46,263 nucleotides of DNA, taken from assembly GCA_023389105.1 (NCBI GenBank), contig JAEWEY010000008.1, positions 1 through 46,263 on the forward strand, read 5' to 3'. Of the stretch, positions 33,225-44,777 are shown in pieces. The translations under genes were made by a program, and so were the position numbers. How positions within the stretch are numbered: the stretch's first letter is position 1; the number at the start of each line of letters is the position of its first letter. The DNA is from Pseudomonadota bacterium (lineage in GTDB: Bacteria; Pseudomonadota; Alphaproteobacteria; Sphingomonadales; Sphingomonadaceae). Below the pieces are notes generated by a model that was given only the letters and a program-made list of their open reading frames with translations, made no database searches and was not told the origin of the DNA.

Positions 33225-35849
33225 ATGAAGTTCGAGCGCCTCACCGTCCCCGATTTGCCGTTGCCCGACCTCGTGGCATTCAACAGTCGCGTGCATGCAT
33301 TGGTGGACCCGTGGTGGGAGCGGCGATGGGTGCGATGGCTGGGCTGGGCCGCGGCCGGCCTCTTCGCCCTGTTTGCCGCAATGTGGATCTATTTCGCGAG
33401 CGGATTGCCTTCCTCGCAATCGCTGTTGGCCTACCAGCCGCCGTTGCCGACGAACATCCGTGGCTATGATGGGATGCCGGTCCAGACATTCGCACGCGAA
33501 CGCCGTGTAGAACTATCCTACGACGAATATCCGCCGCTCGTGGTCCATGCCTTCATTTCCGCCGAGGACAAGGGCTTCTTCGAGCACCACGGCATCGACA
33601 TTCCCGGCCTGATCGGCGCGGTCGCGGACTATTCAGTCAAGAGCGTTGTCGGCGGGGGCCGCGCGCGGGGCGGTTCGACGATCACCCAGCAGGTCGCGAA
33701 ATATCTGCTGCAGGATTCCAGCTACAATGTTGGCCGCAAGGCGAGAGAGGCGATCCTTGCCTTCCGGCTGGAGTCGACCCTTACCAAGCAGCAGATCCTC
33801 GAGCTCTACTTCAATTCCATCTTCCTCGGCCGCAATGCCTATGGCGTGCAGGCTGCGTCGCGCGCTTACTTCGACAAGGACGTGTCGGAGCTGACCTTGC
33901 CGGAAGCCGCTTACCTCGCGGTGCTGCCCAAGGCGCCGGCGAATTATGATCCGGTGCGCGCAACCCAGAAGGCGCTCGACCGCCGCAACTACGTGCTGCG
34001 TGAAATGTCGCGTAACGGCTACATCACCGAGGCGCAGTGGAAGGAAGCGGCGGCAACGCCGCTGGGCACGATCCGCTACGGAAGCAGCGAGAAATTCCGG
34101 CAGCAGGGCGGATACTTCATGGAAGAAGTCCGCCGCGAGCTGATCCGGCGTTTCGGTCAGGATTCGAAGGACGGCGCGAACAGCCTTTACGCCGGCGGAC
34201 TCTGGGTTCGCAGTTCGATGAATCCCGAAATGCAGGACGCGGCTGCGCAGGCAATGCGCGATGGCCTCACCAGGTTCGACGGCGGCCGCGGCTGGCGCGA
34301 CACGGGACTCAAGATCGATGCCGATGGCGATTGGGCCGGTCAGCTCGACCGGACGGCGGTGGGGGTCGGCTATCCCGATTGGCGCAAGGCCGTGGTCCTG
34401 CAGAAGGGCGATGGGTCCGCCACGATCGGTTTTGCCAATGGCTCGACCGGCACCGTCAGCGCATCTGATGCATCGATGCCCAAAAGGGGTGAAGGCGGTC
34501 GCGCTTTCGATTTCCTGACGCCGGGCAAGGTAATCATCGTCAAGCAGATTGGCGGCAGCAATTATGCGCTGCGCTCGGTGCCGGAAATTTCCGGCGGCTT
34601 CCTGGCACAGGAGGTCCACACGGGCCGGGTGCTGGCAATGCAGGGCGGCTTCGACGTTGTCGGCTCCAGCTACAACCGGACCACGCAGGCGCTGCGGCAG
34701 CCGGGTTCGTCGTTCAAGCCGATCGTCTACGTCACGGCGCTGGAGAATGGCTTCACGCCCGCCTCGATCGTCGTCGATGCCCCATATTGTGTGTGGCAGG
34801 GCGCGGGCCTGGGGCAGAAATGCTTCGTCAACTTCGACCGCAGTTATGCCGGCCCCCACACGATGCGCTGGGGCGTGGAGCAGTCGCGCAACCTGATGAC
34901 CATCCGGGTCGCCGCTGAAACGGGCATGCCCAAGATCCTTAAGACCGCGCATGATCTCGGCGTTGGGGACTTCCCCAATTATCTGTCGATCGCCATCGGC
35001 GCGGGCGAGACGACCGTGCAGCGAATGGTCAATGCCTACGCGCAGCTGGCGAACCAGGGCCGGTCGGTGAAGTCGTCGTTCATCGATTACATCCAGGACC
35101 GGAACGGCAAGGTCATCTATCGCAACGACAATCGCTGCGAAGTCATGGGCAACTGCAACGCTGCCGACTGGAACGGCCAGGCGATGCCGCGCCCACCGAG
35201 CCGCACGCGGCAGGTCCTGGACCCGATGGCTGCGTTCCAGATGGTGCACATCATGGAAGGCGTCGTTCAGCGCGGTACCGCGACGGTGCTTCGCGATCTG
35301 GACCGACCGCTATTCGGCAAGACCGGCACGACGTCGGGTCCGACCAACGTCTGGTTCGTCGGCGGGACGCCGGACATCGTTGCGGGCGTGTACATGGGCT
35401 ACGATCAGCCGCGCTCGATGGGCGGCTATGCGCAGGGCGGACGCATTGCGGCGCCTATCTTCAAGCAATGGGCGCAGACGGCGCTGAAGAATCAGCCGAA
35501 GACGCCCTTCGTGGCGCCGGCCGGCATCCGCTGGGTGCGGATCGACCGGGCCACTGGTAAGCCGGTTTATGGCACCTTCCCGACATCGGTGGACCCCAAG
35601 TCGTCAGTCATCTGGGAAGCATTCCAGCCGCAGACCGAGCAGCAGCGCAGCTATCGCAGTTCGATTGGCGATCCTTACAATAGTGCGCAGCGTGAAGAGG
35701 CGTTGAAAGCTTGGCAGGAGCAACAGCTCGAGCGGCTGAAAGAACAGCAACAGCAACGCCAGCAGCCCCGACCTAACGCGCTGGCGTCGCAGCCGGCGCC
35801 GGTTGCCGGCCAACCGGGCGCGGGCTTGCCAACCACGAACGCGCTTTAA
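33225..35849 (+). CDS. mrcA: Penicillin-binding protein 1A (bifunctional transglycosylase/transpeptidase)
   Basis: An 874-residue class A PBP that polymerises and cross-links peptidoglycan. One N-terminal membrane helix (GWAAAGLFALFAAMWIYFASG) is followed by the GT51 transglycosylase domain with E114 in SAEDKGFFEHHGID and RGGSTITQQVAKYLL. An OB-like domain leads to the transpeptidase with SxxK at S495-K498 (PGSSFKP), SRN, and KTGTTSG. The C-terminus is Gln/Arg/Pro-rich low complexity (LKEQQQQRQQPRP). A gap of 44 bp separates it from the amidase and 37 bp from prfB. Confidence 0.96.
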   Translation: MKFERLTVPDLPLPDLVAFNSRVHALVDPWWERRWVRWLGWAAAGLFALFAAMWIYFASGLPSSQSLLAYQPPLPTNIRGYDGMPVQTFARERRVELSYDEYPPLVVHAFISAEDKGFFEHHGIDIPGLIGAVADYSVKSVVGGGRARGGSTITQQVAKYLLQDSSYNVGRKAREAILAFRLESTLTKQQILELYFNSIFLGRNAYGVQAASRAYFDKDVSELTLPEAAYLAVLPKAPANYDPVRATQKALDRRNYVLREMSRNGYITEAQWKEAAATPLGTIRYGSSEKFRQQGGYFMEEVRRELIRRFGQDSKDGANSLYAGGLWVRSSMNPEMQDAAAQAMRDGLTRFDGGRGWRDTGLKIDADGDWAGQLDRTAVGVGYPDWRKAVVLQKGDGSATIGFANGSTGTVSASDASMPKRGEGGRAFDFLTPGKVIIVKQIGGSNYALRSVPEISGGFLAQEVHTGRVLAMQGGFDVVGSSYNRTTQALRQPGSSFKPIVYVTALENGFTPASIVVDAPYCVWQGAGLGQKCFVNFDRSYAGPHTMRWGVEQSRNLMTIRVAAETGMPKILKTAHDLGVGDFPNYLSIAIGAGETTVQRMVNAYAQLANQGRSVKSSFIDYIQDRNGKVIYRNDNRCEVMGNCNAADWNGQAMPRPPSRTRQVLDPMAAFQMVHIMEGVVQRGTATVLRDLDRPLFGKTGTTSGPTNVWFVGGTPDIVAGVYMGYDQPRSMGGYAQGGRIAAPIFKQWAQTALKNQPKTPFVAPAGIRWVRIDRATGKPVYGTFPTSVDPKSSVIWEAFQPQTEQQRSYRSSIGDPYNSAQREEALKAWQEQQLERLKEQQQQRQQPRPNALASQPAPVAGQPGAGLPTTNAL

Positions 35850-35886
35850 TAAGCCGCCACGAACCTTACCGAAGAAAGCTCGAACG

Positions 35887-37014
35887 ATGCGCGCCGAAGC
35901 GCAGGCCCATATCGACCAGATCAATGCCGCGACCTCGTTGCTGCGCCGTTTCCTCGACTGGGACCGCGCGCTGAAGCGGCTCGATGAGCTGAATGCGCGC
36001 GTCGAGGACTCGACCCTGTGGGATGATCCCAAGGCTGCGCAGGACGTGATGCGTGAGCGGCGACGGCTGGAAGAGGCGATCGGTGCGACCCAAACCCTTG
36101 AGCGCGAGCTCGCGGACACGGTGGAGCTGATCGAGCTCGCGGAAGCCGAGGGCGACCAGGCGCTGGTCGACGACGGGATCCGCAGCCTCGCTGAGCTGGC
36201 CGAGCGAGCGGACCGCGACAAGGTCGCCGCGCTTCTGGCGGGCGAAGCCGACGCCAACAACGCCTATGTCGAAATCAACGCCGGGGCAGGGGGTACCGAG
36301 AGTCAGGATTGGGCGGAAATGCTTCAGCGCATGTATTCGCGCTGGGGCGAGCGTCACAAGATGAAGGTTGAGCTGATCGACCATCATTCCGGCGAGCAGG
36401 CGGGGATCAAGTCGGCGACCCTGCTGGTAAAAGGCGAGAATGCCTACGGCAATCTCAAGGTCGAAAGCGGTGTTCACCGCCTCGTCCGCATCAGCCCCTA
36501 CGACGCCAATGCGCGCCGCCACACCAGCTTCTCCAGCGTCTGGGTTTATCCCGAGGTCGACGACGATATCGACATCCAAATCAACGAGGCCGAGCTTCGC
36601 ATCGATACCTATCGCGCATCGGGAGCGGGGGGGCAGCACGTCAACACGACGGACAGCGCCGTGCGGATCACGCACATCCCGACGGGAATCGTCGTCGCCT
36701 GCCAGAACGAGCGCTCGCAGCACAAGAATCGTGCGTCTGCCTTCAAGCAGCTCAAGGCGAGGCTTTACGAAGCGGAACTACAGAAGCGGGAAGCGGAGGC
36801 CAATGCCGCCAACGCGGCCAAGACGGACATCGGCTGGGGCCACCAGATCCGTTCCTACGTGTTGCAGCCCTATCAGCTGGTGAAGGACTTGCGGACAGGC
36901 GTCACTTCAACGGCGCCGGGCGATGTGCTCGACGGCGACCTTGATCGTTTCATGGCTGCGGCTCTGTCCCAGCGGGTGACCGGCGAGACCGTTGAGGTCG
37001 AGGATGTGGAGTAG
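35887..37014 (+). CDS. prfB: Peptide chain release factor 2 (RF2)
   Basis: A 375-residue class I release factor that reads UGA and UAA and triggers peptide release. GGQ is at 248-250 in SGAGGQHVNTTDSAVR. The stop-codon-reading tripeptide, SPF in E. coli, is SPY (203-205) here, a substitution I recall as usual in alphaproteobacteria. The programmed +1 frameshift near codon 26 of E. coli prfB is absent: the matching LDWD region is read straight through (CTC GAC) without an in-frame TGA, so the usual autoregulation does not operate. ATG at 35887 is the conserved start. Its stop lies inside the start region of the next gene. Confidence 0.96.
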   Translation: MRAEAQAHIDQINAATSLLRRFLDWDRALKRLDELNARVEDSTLWDDPKAAQDVMRERRRLEEAIGATQTLERELADTVELIELAEAEGDQALVDDGIRSLAELAERADRDKVAALLAGEADANNAYVEINAGAGGTESQDWAEMLQRMYSRWGERHKMKVELIDHHSGEQAGIKSATLLVKGENAYGNLKVESGVHRLVRISPYDANARRHTSFSSVWVYPEVDDDIDIQINEAELRIDTYRASGAGGQHVNTTDSAVRITHIPTGIVVACQNERSQHKNRASAFKQLKARLYEAELQKREAEANAANAAKTDIGWGHQIRSYVLQPYQLVKDLRTGVTSTAPGDVLDGDLDRFMAAALSQRVTGETVEVEDVE

Positions 37015-37699
37015 GGCTTACGCCCTCGCGGCGCTGGTCAGCCTTGCCGGCTGCCGCGCTCAGCCGTCCGAACCAAGATTTCCAAGCGCTCAGCGCGACG
37101 TTGCGCCGATCGTCGGCGACACCTTTTCGACCGAGGATGCACGCGACCGCGTCGGGGAGGCCGAAGAGGTCATGGAGCTGGCGGGGATCAAGCCCGGCAT
37201 GTCCGTCGCGGACGTCGGCGCGGGCAAGGGTTATTATACGGTCCGGTTGGCCAAGGTCGTAGGTGCGAGGGGCCGGGTGCTTGCGGAAGACATCGTCCCC
37301 GAAGTGCGCGATGAACTCGGCGACCGCATTCAGCGCGAGCGGCTGGACAACGTCGCCGTCAAATTGGGTTCGGCCAACGACCCGATGTTGCCGGCCAATT
37401 CCTTCGATCGCGTCTTCCTCGTCCACATGTATCACGAGGTGGAGCAGCCCTACGCCTTCCTCTGGCATCTGCGCGAGTCGGTGAAGCCTAACGGACTGAT
37501 CGTGGTGGTGGATTCCAACCGCGCGGTTAAGCAGCATGGCATGCCTCCGCAGCAATTGCGTTGCGAGCTTGGCGCGCTCGGCCTGCAACCGGTGAAGTTC
37601 AGCATATTGAGCGGCGGCGACGTTTACTTTGCGGCGTTCCGGATTGCCAATCCGCGACCAAGGCCGGAGCAGATCAAGCCCTGCAAGGCGGCAAGCTAG
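37004..37699 (+). CDS. Lipoprotein with class I SAM-methyltransferase fold
   Basis: A 231-residue protein with a lipoprotein signal peptide (ALAALVSLAGC, lipobox LAGC with Cys as lipidation site) in front of a complete SAM-binding fold: VADVGAGKGYYTVRLA, AEDIVPEVRDEL, FDRVFLVHMYHEVEQPYAFLWHLRESVKPNGLIVVVD. Exported predicted methyltransferases of this kind exist in several proteobacteria. Because SAM is not known to be available in the periplasm, the activity and substrate are obscure. ATG at 37004 (GAGG upstream) overlaps the prfB stop by 11 bp, so it is coupled to prfB. Confidence 0.78.
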   Translation: MWSRAYALAALVSLAGCRAQPSEPRFPSAQRDVAPIVGDTFSTEDARDRVGEAEEVMELAGIKPGMSVADVGAGKGYYTVRLAKVVGARGRVLAEDIVPEVRDELGDRIQRERLDNVAVKLGSANDPMLPANSFDRVFLVHMYHEVEQPYAFLWHLRESVKPNGLIVVVDSNRAVKQHGMPPQQLRCELGALGLQPVKFSILSGGDVYFAAFRIANPRPRPEQIKPCKAAS

Positions 37700-37700
37700 C

Positions 37701-38062
37701 TTAAAGCAACCCCATCCGGCGGAGGCTGACGCATTTGTCACCGGCGAAGATGAGGTGGTCCAGAACGGTGCAATTAAGCGCGTCCGCGGCCATGGCGAGG
37801 CGGCGTGTGGCACGCTTGTCATTGTCACTGGGCCGGGCGTCGCCGCTGGGATGGTTGTGGGCGAGGACGCGCAGGGGAAAGTCTCCTCCGGTTTGCTCAC
37901 CGGGATATGCGGCAAGATGGAGGCACCGCGACTGCCCGTCGACATGGGCCACCCACAAAGTCTCCCGGCGCTGATCGGCTTCGGCGAGACAGTCCGAGAA
38001 AAAGTTCGGGCCGCGGCAAGCCCGTCGAGTTTGAGCGGAAGTTCGGCACGCTGATACCGCAT
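37701..38062 (-). pseudogene. JAB/RadC-like (MPN+) gene, frameshifted and internally shortened
   Basis: The C-terminal part is a clear RadC-type JAMM domain: LAHNHPSGDARPSDND with metal ligands H-x-H and the later Asp, then LDHLIFAGDKCVSLRRMGLL. In that frame no good start exists, only TTG at 38087. In the neighbouring frame ATG at 38062 begins MRYQRAELPLKLDGLAAART, which would run directly into FFSDCLAEADQ if a T run (A5 at 37999-38003 on plus) had one more base. The segment between PLR and VLAHNHP also seems to lack about 14 residues that normally form a helix in this domain. So either the gene is decaying or the frameshift is a sequencing error. A TATAAT box (38076-38071, minus) would give a near-leaderless transcript. 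Confidence 0.6.
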
Positions 38063-38189
38063 TGCTCAAGATTATAGGACAAGGCAAAGGGCGCCATCGG
38101 AACCAGGTCGATAATGGAGGATACTAAAACCACCCCGCGTCAAAGCTTCCCGCTTGGAGCCGCGCATCGGCCCCATTAGGGTGTGCGGC

Positions 38190-38984
38190 ATGCAGCAATA
38201 TCTCGATCTCATGCAGCGGATTCTCGACGAAGGCGTCGAGCAGCAGGACCGCACCGGTACCGGCACCTTGTCGGTGTTCGGTGCACAGATGCGCTTCGAC
38301 CTTGCCAAGGGCTTTCCGCTGCTGACGACCAAGAAGCTGCACCTTCGCTCCATCATCGTCGAGCTGCTCTGGTTTCTGCGCGGCGACACCAACACGCGCT
38401 GGCTCAACGAACGGAAGGTCAGCATCTGGGACGAATGGGCGGACGAGAACGGCGACCTCGGCCCGGTCTACGGCAAGCAGTGGCGCGACTGGCGCACCGC
38501 CGATGGCGGCCACGTCGATCAGATTGCCAACCTCGTTGAGCTGATTCGTCGCGACCCTTACTCGCGCCGCCAGATCGTCACCGCCTGGAATCCCGGTGAG
38601 CTGTCGCAAATGGCGCTCGCGCCGTGCCACTGCCTGTTCCAGACGCAGGTGGCTGCCGGCCGGCTCAATCTCCAGCTTTATCAGCGCAGTGCCGACGTCT
38701 TCCTGGGTGTGCCGTTCAACATCGCCTCATACGCCCTGCTGACCCATATGCTGGCTCGCGAATGTGGCCTCGAGCCCGGGACCTTTGTGTGGACGGGCGG
38801 CGACTGCCACCTTTACTCAAATCACCTCGAGCAGACGCGGCTCCAGCTGTCGCGCGACCCGAGGCCGCTACCGCAACTGGTGATCAAGGATCGTGGCCAG
38901 GGACTGTTCGACTACGAGCCGGAGGATTTCGCGTTCGAGGCCTACGACCCCCATCCGCACATCAGCGCGCCTGTGGCGGTCTGA
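38190..38984 (+). CDS. thyA: Thymidylate synthase ThyA
   Basis: A 264-residue enzyme, the same length as E. coli ThyA, that makes dTMP from dUMP using methylene-tetrahydrofolate. The catalytic cysteine is C146 in LAPCHCLFQ. Other landmarks are LPLLTTKKLHLRSIIVELLWFLRGDTNT, YGKQWRDW, QRSADVFLGVPFNIASYALLTHM and GDCHLYSNHLEQ. ATG at 38190 (MQQYLDLMQRIL) matches the family start; the upstream frame to 38154 is not conserved. It stands alone between the broken JAB gene (divergent) and the small lipoprotein pair. Confidence 0.97.
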   Translation: MQQYLDLMQRILDEGVEQQDRTGTGTLSVFGAQMRFDLAKGFPLLTTKKLHLRSIIVELLWFLRGDTNTRWLNERKVSIWDEWADENGDLGPVYGKQWRDWRTADGGHVDQIANLVELIRRDPYSRRQIVTAWNPGELSQMALAPCHCLFQTQVAAGRLNLQLYQRSADVFLGVPFNIASYALLTHMLARECGLEPGTFVWTGGDCHLYSNHLEQTRLQLSRDPRPLPQLVIKDRGQGLFDYEPEDFAFEAYDPHPHISAPVAV

Positions 38985-39071
38985 ACACCTTGACCTTTTG
39001 TTTTGACGTCATGGAGCCGTTTCGGAACCGCAGCGTTGGGTTTCTTCGTCACAGACGAGAGGACAACAACA

Positions 39072-39215
39072 ATGTTCCAGAAAGTCACCACCGTCGCCCT
39101 GATCGGCACCGCCCTCGCGCTTGCTGCTTGCAACACCGTCCGCGGCGCTGCCCGGGACGTCAATTCGGTCGCGAACTGCACGGAAAATGCCATGGGCGGC
39201 AACGCGCGCTGTTAA
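39072..39215 (+). CDS. Entericidin-like small lipoprotein 1
   Basis: A 47-residue lipoprotein precursor. The signal peptide ends with lipobox LAAC (LIGTALALAACNTVRGAARD); the mature CNTVRGA start is the hallmark of entericidin A/B-type proteins, which in E. coli form a bacteriolytic toxin/antidote pair controlled by stationary phase. The mature chain carries two further cysteines (NCTENAMGGNARC), which is unusual for the family. GAGG precedes the ATG. A poor EcfG-like match lies upstream (GGAACC at 39024, CGTC at 39047; spacing one base too long). The second copy follows 62 bp downstream. Confidence 0.75.
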   Translation: MFQKVTTVALIGTALALAACNTVRGAARDVNSVANCTENAMGGNARC

Positions 39216-39277
39216 GCTGCTAGACAAATTGGCTTAGCTAGCCATGGTCGTTCCGGACATTTAATGGAGGAGCGACA

Positions 39278-39418
39278 ATGGTTCAGAAGTTGGCTGCGAT
39301 CGTCCTGATCGGCGCAGCGTTGGCGGTTACGGCATGCAACACCGTTCGCGGTGCGGCGGCTGATGTGAATTCCGCAGCGTCTTGCACGGAAAATGCGATG
39401 CACGGCGGCCGCTGCTAA
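39278..39418 (+). CDS. Entericidin-like small lipoprotein 2
   Basis: A 46-residue paralogue of the preceding gene, too short for many gene finders. It reads M-V-Q-K-L at the start, lipobox VTAC, then CNTVRGAAADVNSAASCTENAM and HGGRC. The mature parts of the two copies are nearly the same, including both extra cysteines, so this is a tandem duplication. A strong GGAGGAG lies 7-13 nt before the ATG. A rho-independent terminator follows at 39441-39476, suggesting that the pair forms one transcript. The two could be a toxin/antidote pair as in ecnA/ecnB, or simply redundant. Confidence 0.75.
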   Translation: MVQKLAAIVLIGAALAVTACNTVRGAAADVNSAASCTENAMHGGRC

Positions 39419-39440
39419 GCCGGTCACAAAACTCGAAAGG

Positions 39441-39476
39441 AAACCCCGCTGGAGCGATCCAGCGGGGTTTTTCTTG
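39441..39476 (+). terminator. Rho-independent terminator after the entericidin-like pair
   Basis: AAACCCCGCTGG (39441-39452) pairs perfectly with CCAGCGGGGTTT (39459-39470) around a 6-nt loop and is followed by TTCTTGTTT. The leading A run also lets it work for the convergent lipoprotein gene on the minus strand. Confidence 0.9.
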
Positions 39477-39487
39477 TTTATGGCGGA

Positions 39488-40186
39488 TCAGGCTCTCCAC
39501 AGGACAGAAAGGGCGAGACTGCCAATCAACACAGCCTGCCGCTCATCCGGGCTCGTTCGAGGCACATAAATCGTTTTACGCTCGCCGTTCAGGTCCACTG
39601 CGCCGATGACCCGGCCGCCCGACAAAAAGCGGTAGCCCAGGGGTTCGCTGGTCGGGATCTTCAGCCCAGGTGAATTGTGGATCGGCTCGATCGCGATCTG
39701 ATTACCGCCGAGCGACATCCGCCCGATCCGCGTCTCCGCCAGCAGCGGTCCGACCGCACGCGGGGCTGAGTGGAGCAGCAACTCCCCTGACGGATTGGCG
39801 CCGTTCCGCATGAAACGGCAGCGGTAGCCAAACGGTTCGGTCGTGACGCTGAAATTCCGGGTGCCGACTTCCTGCTCGAAATGAGTGCAGGACGCCGTGA
39901 CCGATCCGGCGAAATCCGGTCCCTGCACGTCGAACCCACTATCGCCAGCGTAAGATGTGATACGTCCAGGTGAGCCGAAGTCTCGCCGCCGGTTTTCAAG
40001 CGAGTGCCTGTAGAACGTCCCGGACGATGCGCCGACAGCCAAACGTCCGCGTTCACCGAAGCCCATGTCTGTTATGTCTAACCGTTCAGCCTGCGCGAGC
40101 TCGGGTGGAACGGCGATCGGCGCGATTGCGCATGCGCCCAACGACACAGCCAATGAACATACCGCCACACGTGCGAGCTTCAACAT
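39488..40186 (-). CDS. Lipoprotein of unknown function
   Basis: A 232-residue lipoprotein precursor, not assigned to a family. The signal peptide MLKLARVAVCSLAVSLGAC ends in lipobox LGAC. The mature protein is mostly beta-strand in character, with three spaced cysteines, a conserved-looking CTHFEQEVGTRNFSVTTEPFGYRCRF segment, a central GGNQIAIEPIHNSPG, and a C-terminal hydrophobic stretch (AVLIGSLALSVLW) that could be a second membrane contact. ATG at 40186 follows AGAAGGG; the longer frame to 40249 lacks a signal peptide at its start. It is downstream of rpoC but separated from it by a terminator. Confidence 0.7.
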   Translation of the reverse strand: MLKLARVAVCSLAVSLGACAIAPIAVPPELAQAERLDITDMGFGERGRLAVGASSGTFYRHSLENRRRDFGSPGRITSYAGDSGFDVQGPDFAGSVTASCTHFEQEVGTRNFSVTTEPFGYRCRFMRNGANPSGELLLHSAPRAVGPLLAETRIGRMSLGGNQIAIEPIHNSPGLKIPTSEPLGYRFLSGGRVIGAVDLNGERKTIYVPRTSPDERQAVLIGSLALSVLWRA

Positions 40187-40246
40187 TCCGAACCCTTCTC
40201 TCGTTACGGGTCCGATATTGTTGGGTCTGCCTGTCGGTATTCTGAA

Positions 40247-40282
40247 CAAAAAAAGACCCCGCTGGATTGCTCCGGCGGGGTC
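40247..40282 (-). terminator. Rho-independent terminator of the rpoBC operon
   Basis: On the minus strand a stem of GACCCCGCCGG and CCAGCGGGGTC (40282-40272 with 40265-40255, one mismatch) closes on a 6-nt loop and is followed by seven T (40254-40248). It lies 22 nt after the rpoC stop. Confidence 0.92.
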
Positions 40283-40303
40283 TCTTTCTTCGTTGAGTGG
40301 ACC

Positions 40304-44578
<4,275 letters not shown>

Positions 44579-44627
44579 GCCTATCTCCTTACGGGGCTGT
44601 AAGCCCTCAGCTTGCGATCGTGGCATT

Positions 44628-44655
44628 CCTGTTTCCGGGTGCCTGTTCCCGGGTG
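44628..44655 (-). repeat. Tandem 14-bp repeat in the rpoB-rpoC spacer
   Basis: CCTGTTTCCGGGTG (44628-44641) is followed at once by CCTGTTCCCGGGTG (44642-44655), one mismatch. The same 199-bp spacer holds a short CTTAC/GTAAG stem near rpoC. It is probably a local duplication in transcribed spacer. Confidence 0.6.
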
Positions 44656-44740
44656 GAAGGCTCGATGCTCAAAAACGGTCATAGCCGCGAAATGCGGCGA
44701 AACTTCCCTGCCCTTCAGGATGCCTCCCTCGGAGCCGGGC

Positions 44741-44767
44741 GGCGCGCGCCGTCATGCAGCGCGCGCC
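44741..44767 (-). other. GC-rich hairpin just after rpoB
   Basis: GGCGCGCGC (44741-44749) and GCGCGCGCC (44759-44767) form a perfect 9-bp stem 10 nt after the rpoB stop. There is no T run, so it is more likely an mRNA stability or processing element between rpoB and rpoC than a terminator. Confidence 0.5.
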
Positions 44768-44777
44768 GTTCTGGAGA

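Noticed and set aside
36493..36501. SPY instead of SPF in the stop-codon-reading motif of RF2
   Set aside because: From memory SPYD is the usual form in alphaproteobacterial RF2, so it is probably lineage-typical rather than a sign of changed codon use.
36950..38062. 370-residue minus-strand open frame opposite the lipoprotein methyltransferase gene
   Set aside because: Only its first 20 residues look real, as the displaced N-terminus of the JAB gene; the rest lies opposite prfB and the methyltransferase gene and has no protein-like features.
39024..39050. EcfG promoter upstream of entericidin-like gene 1
   Set aside because: GGAACC and CGTC are present, but the spacing from GGAAC is 18 nt and the -10 ends in C; too weak to list as a promoter.
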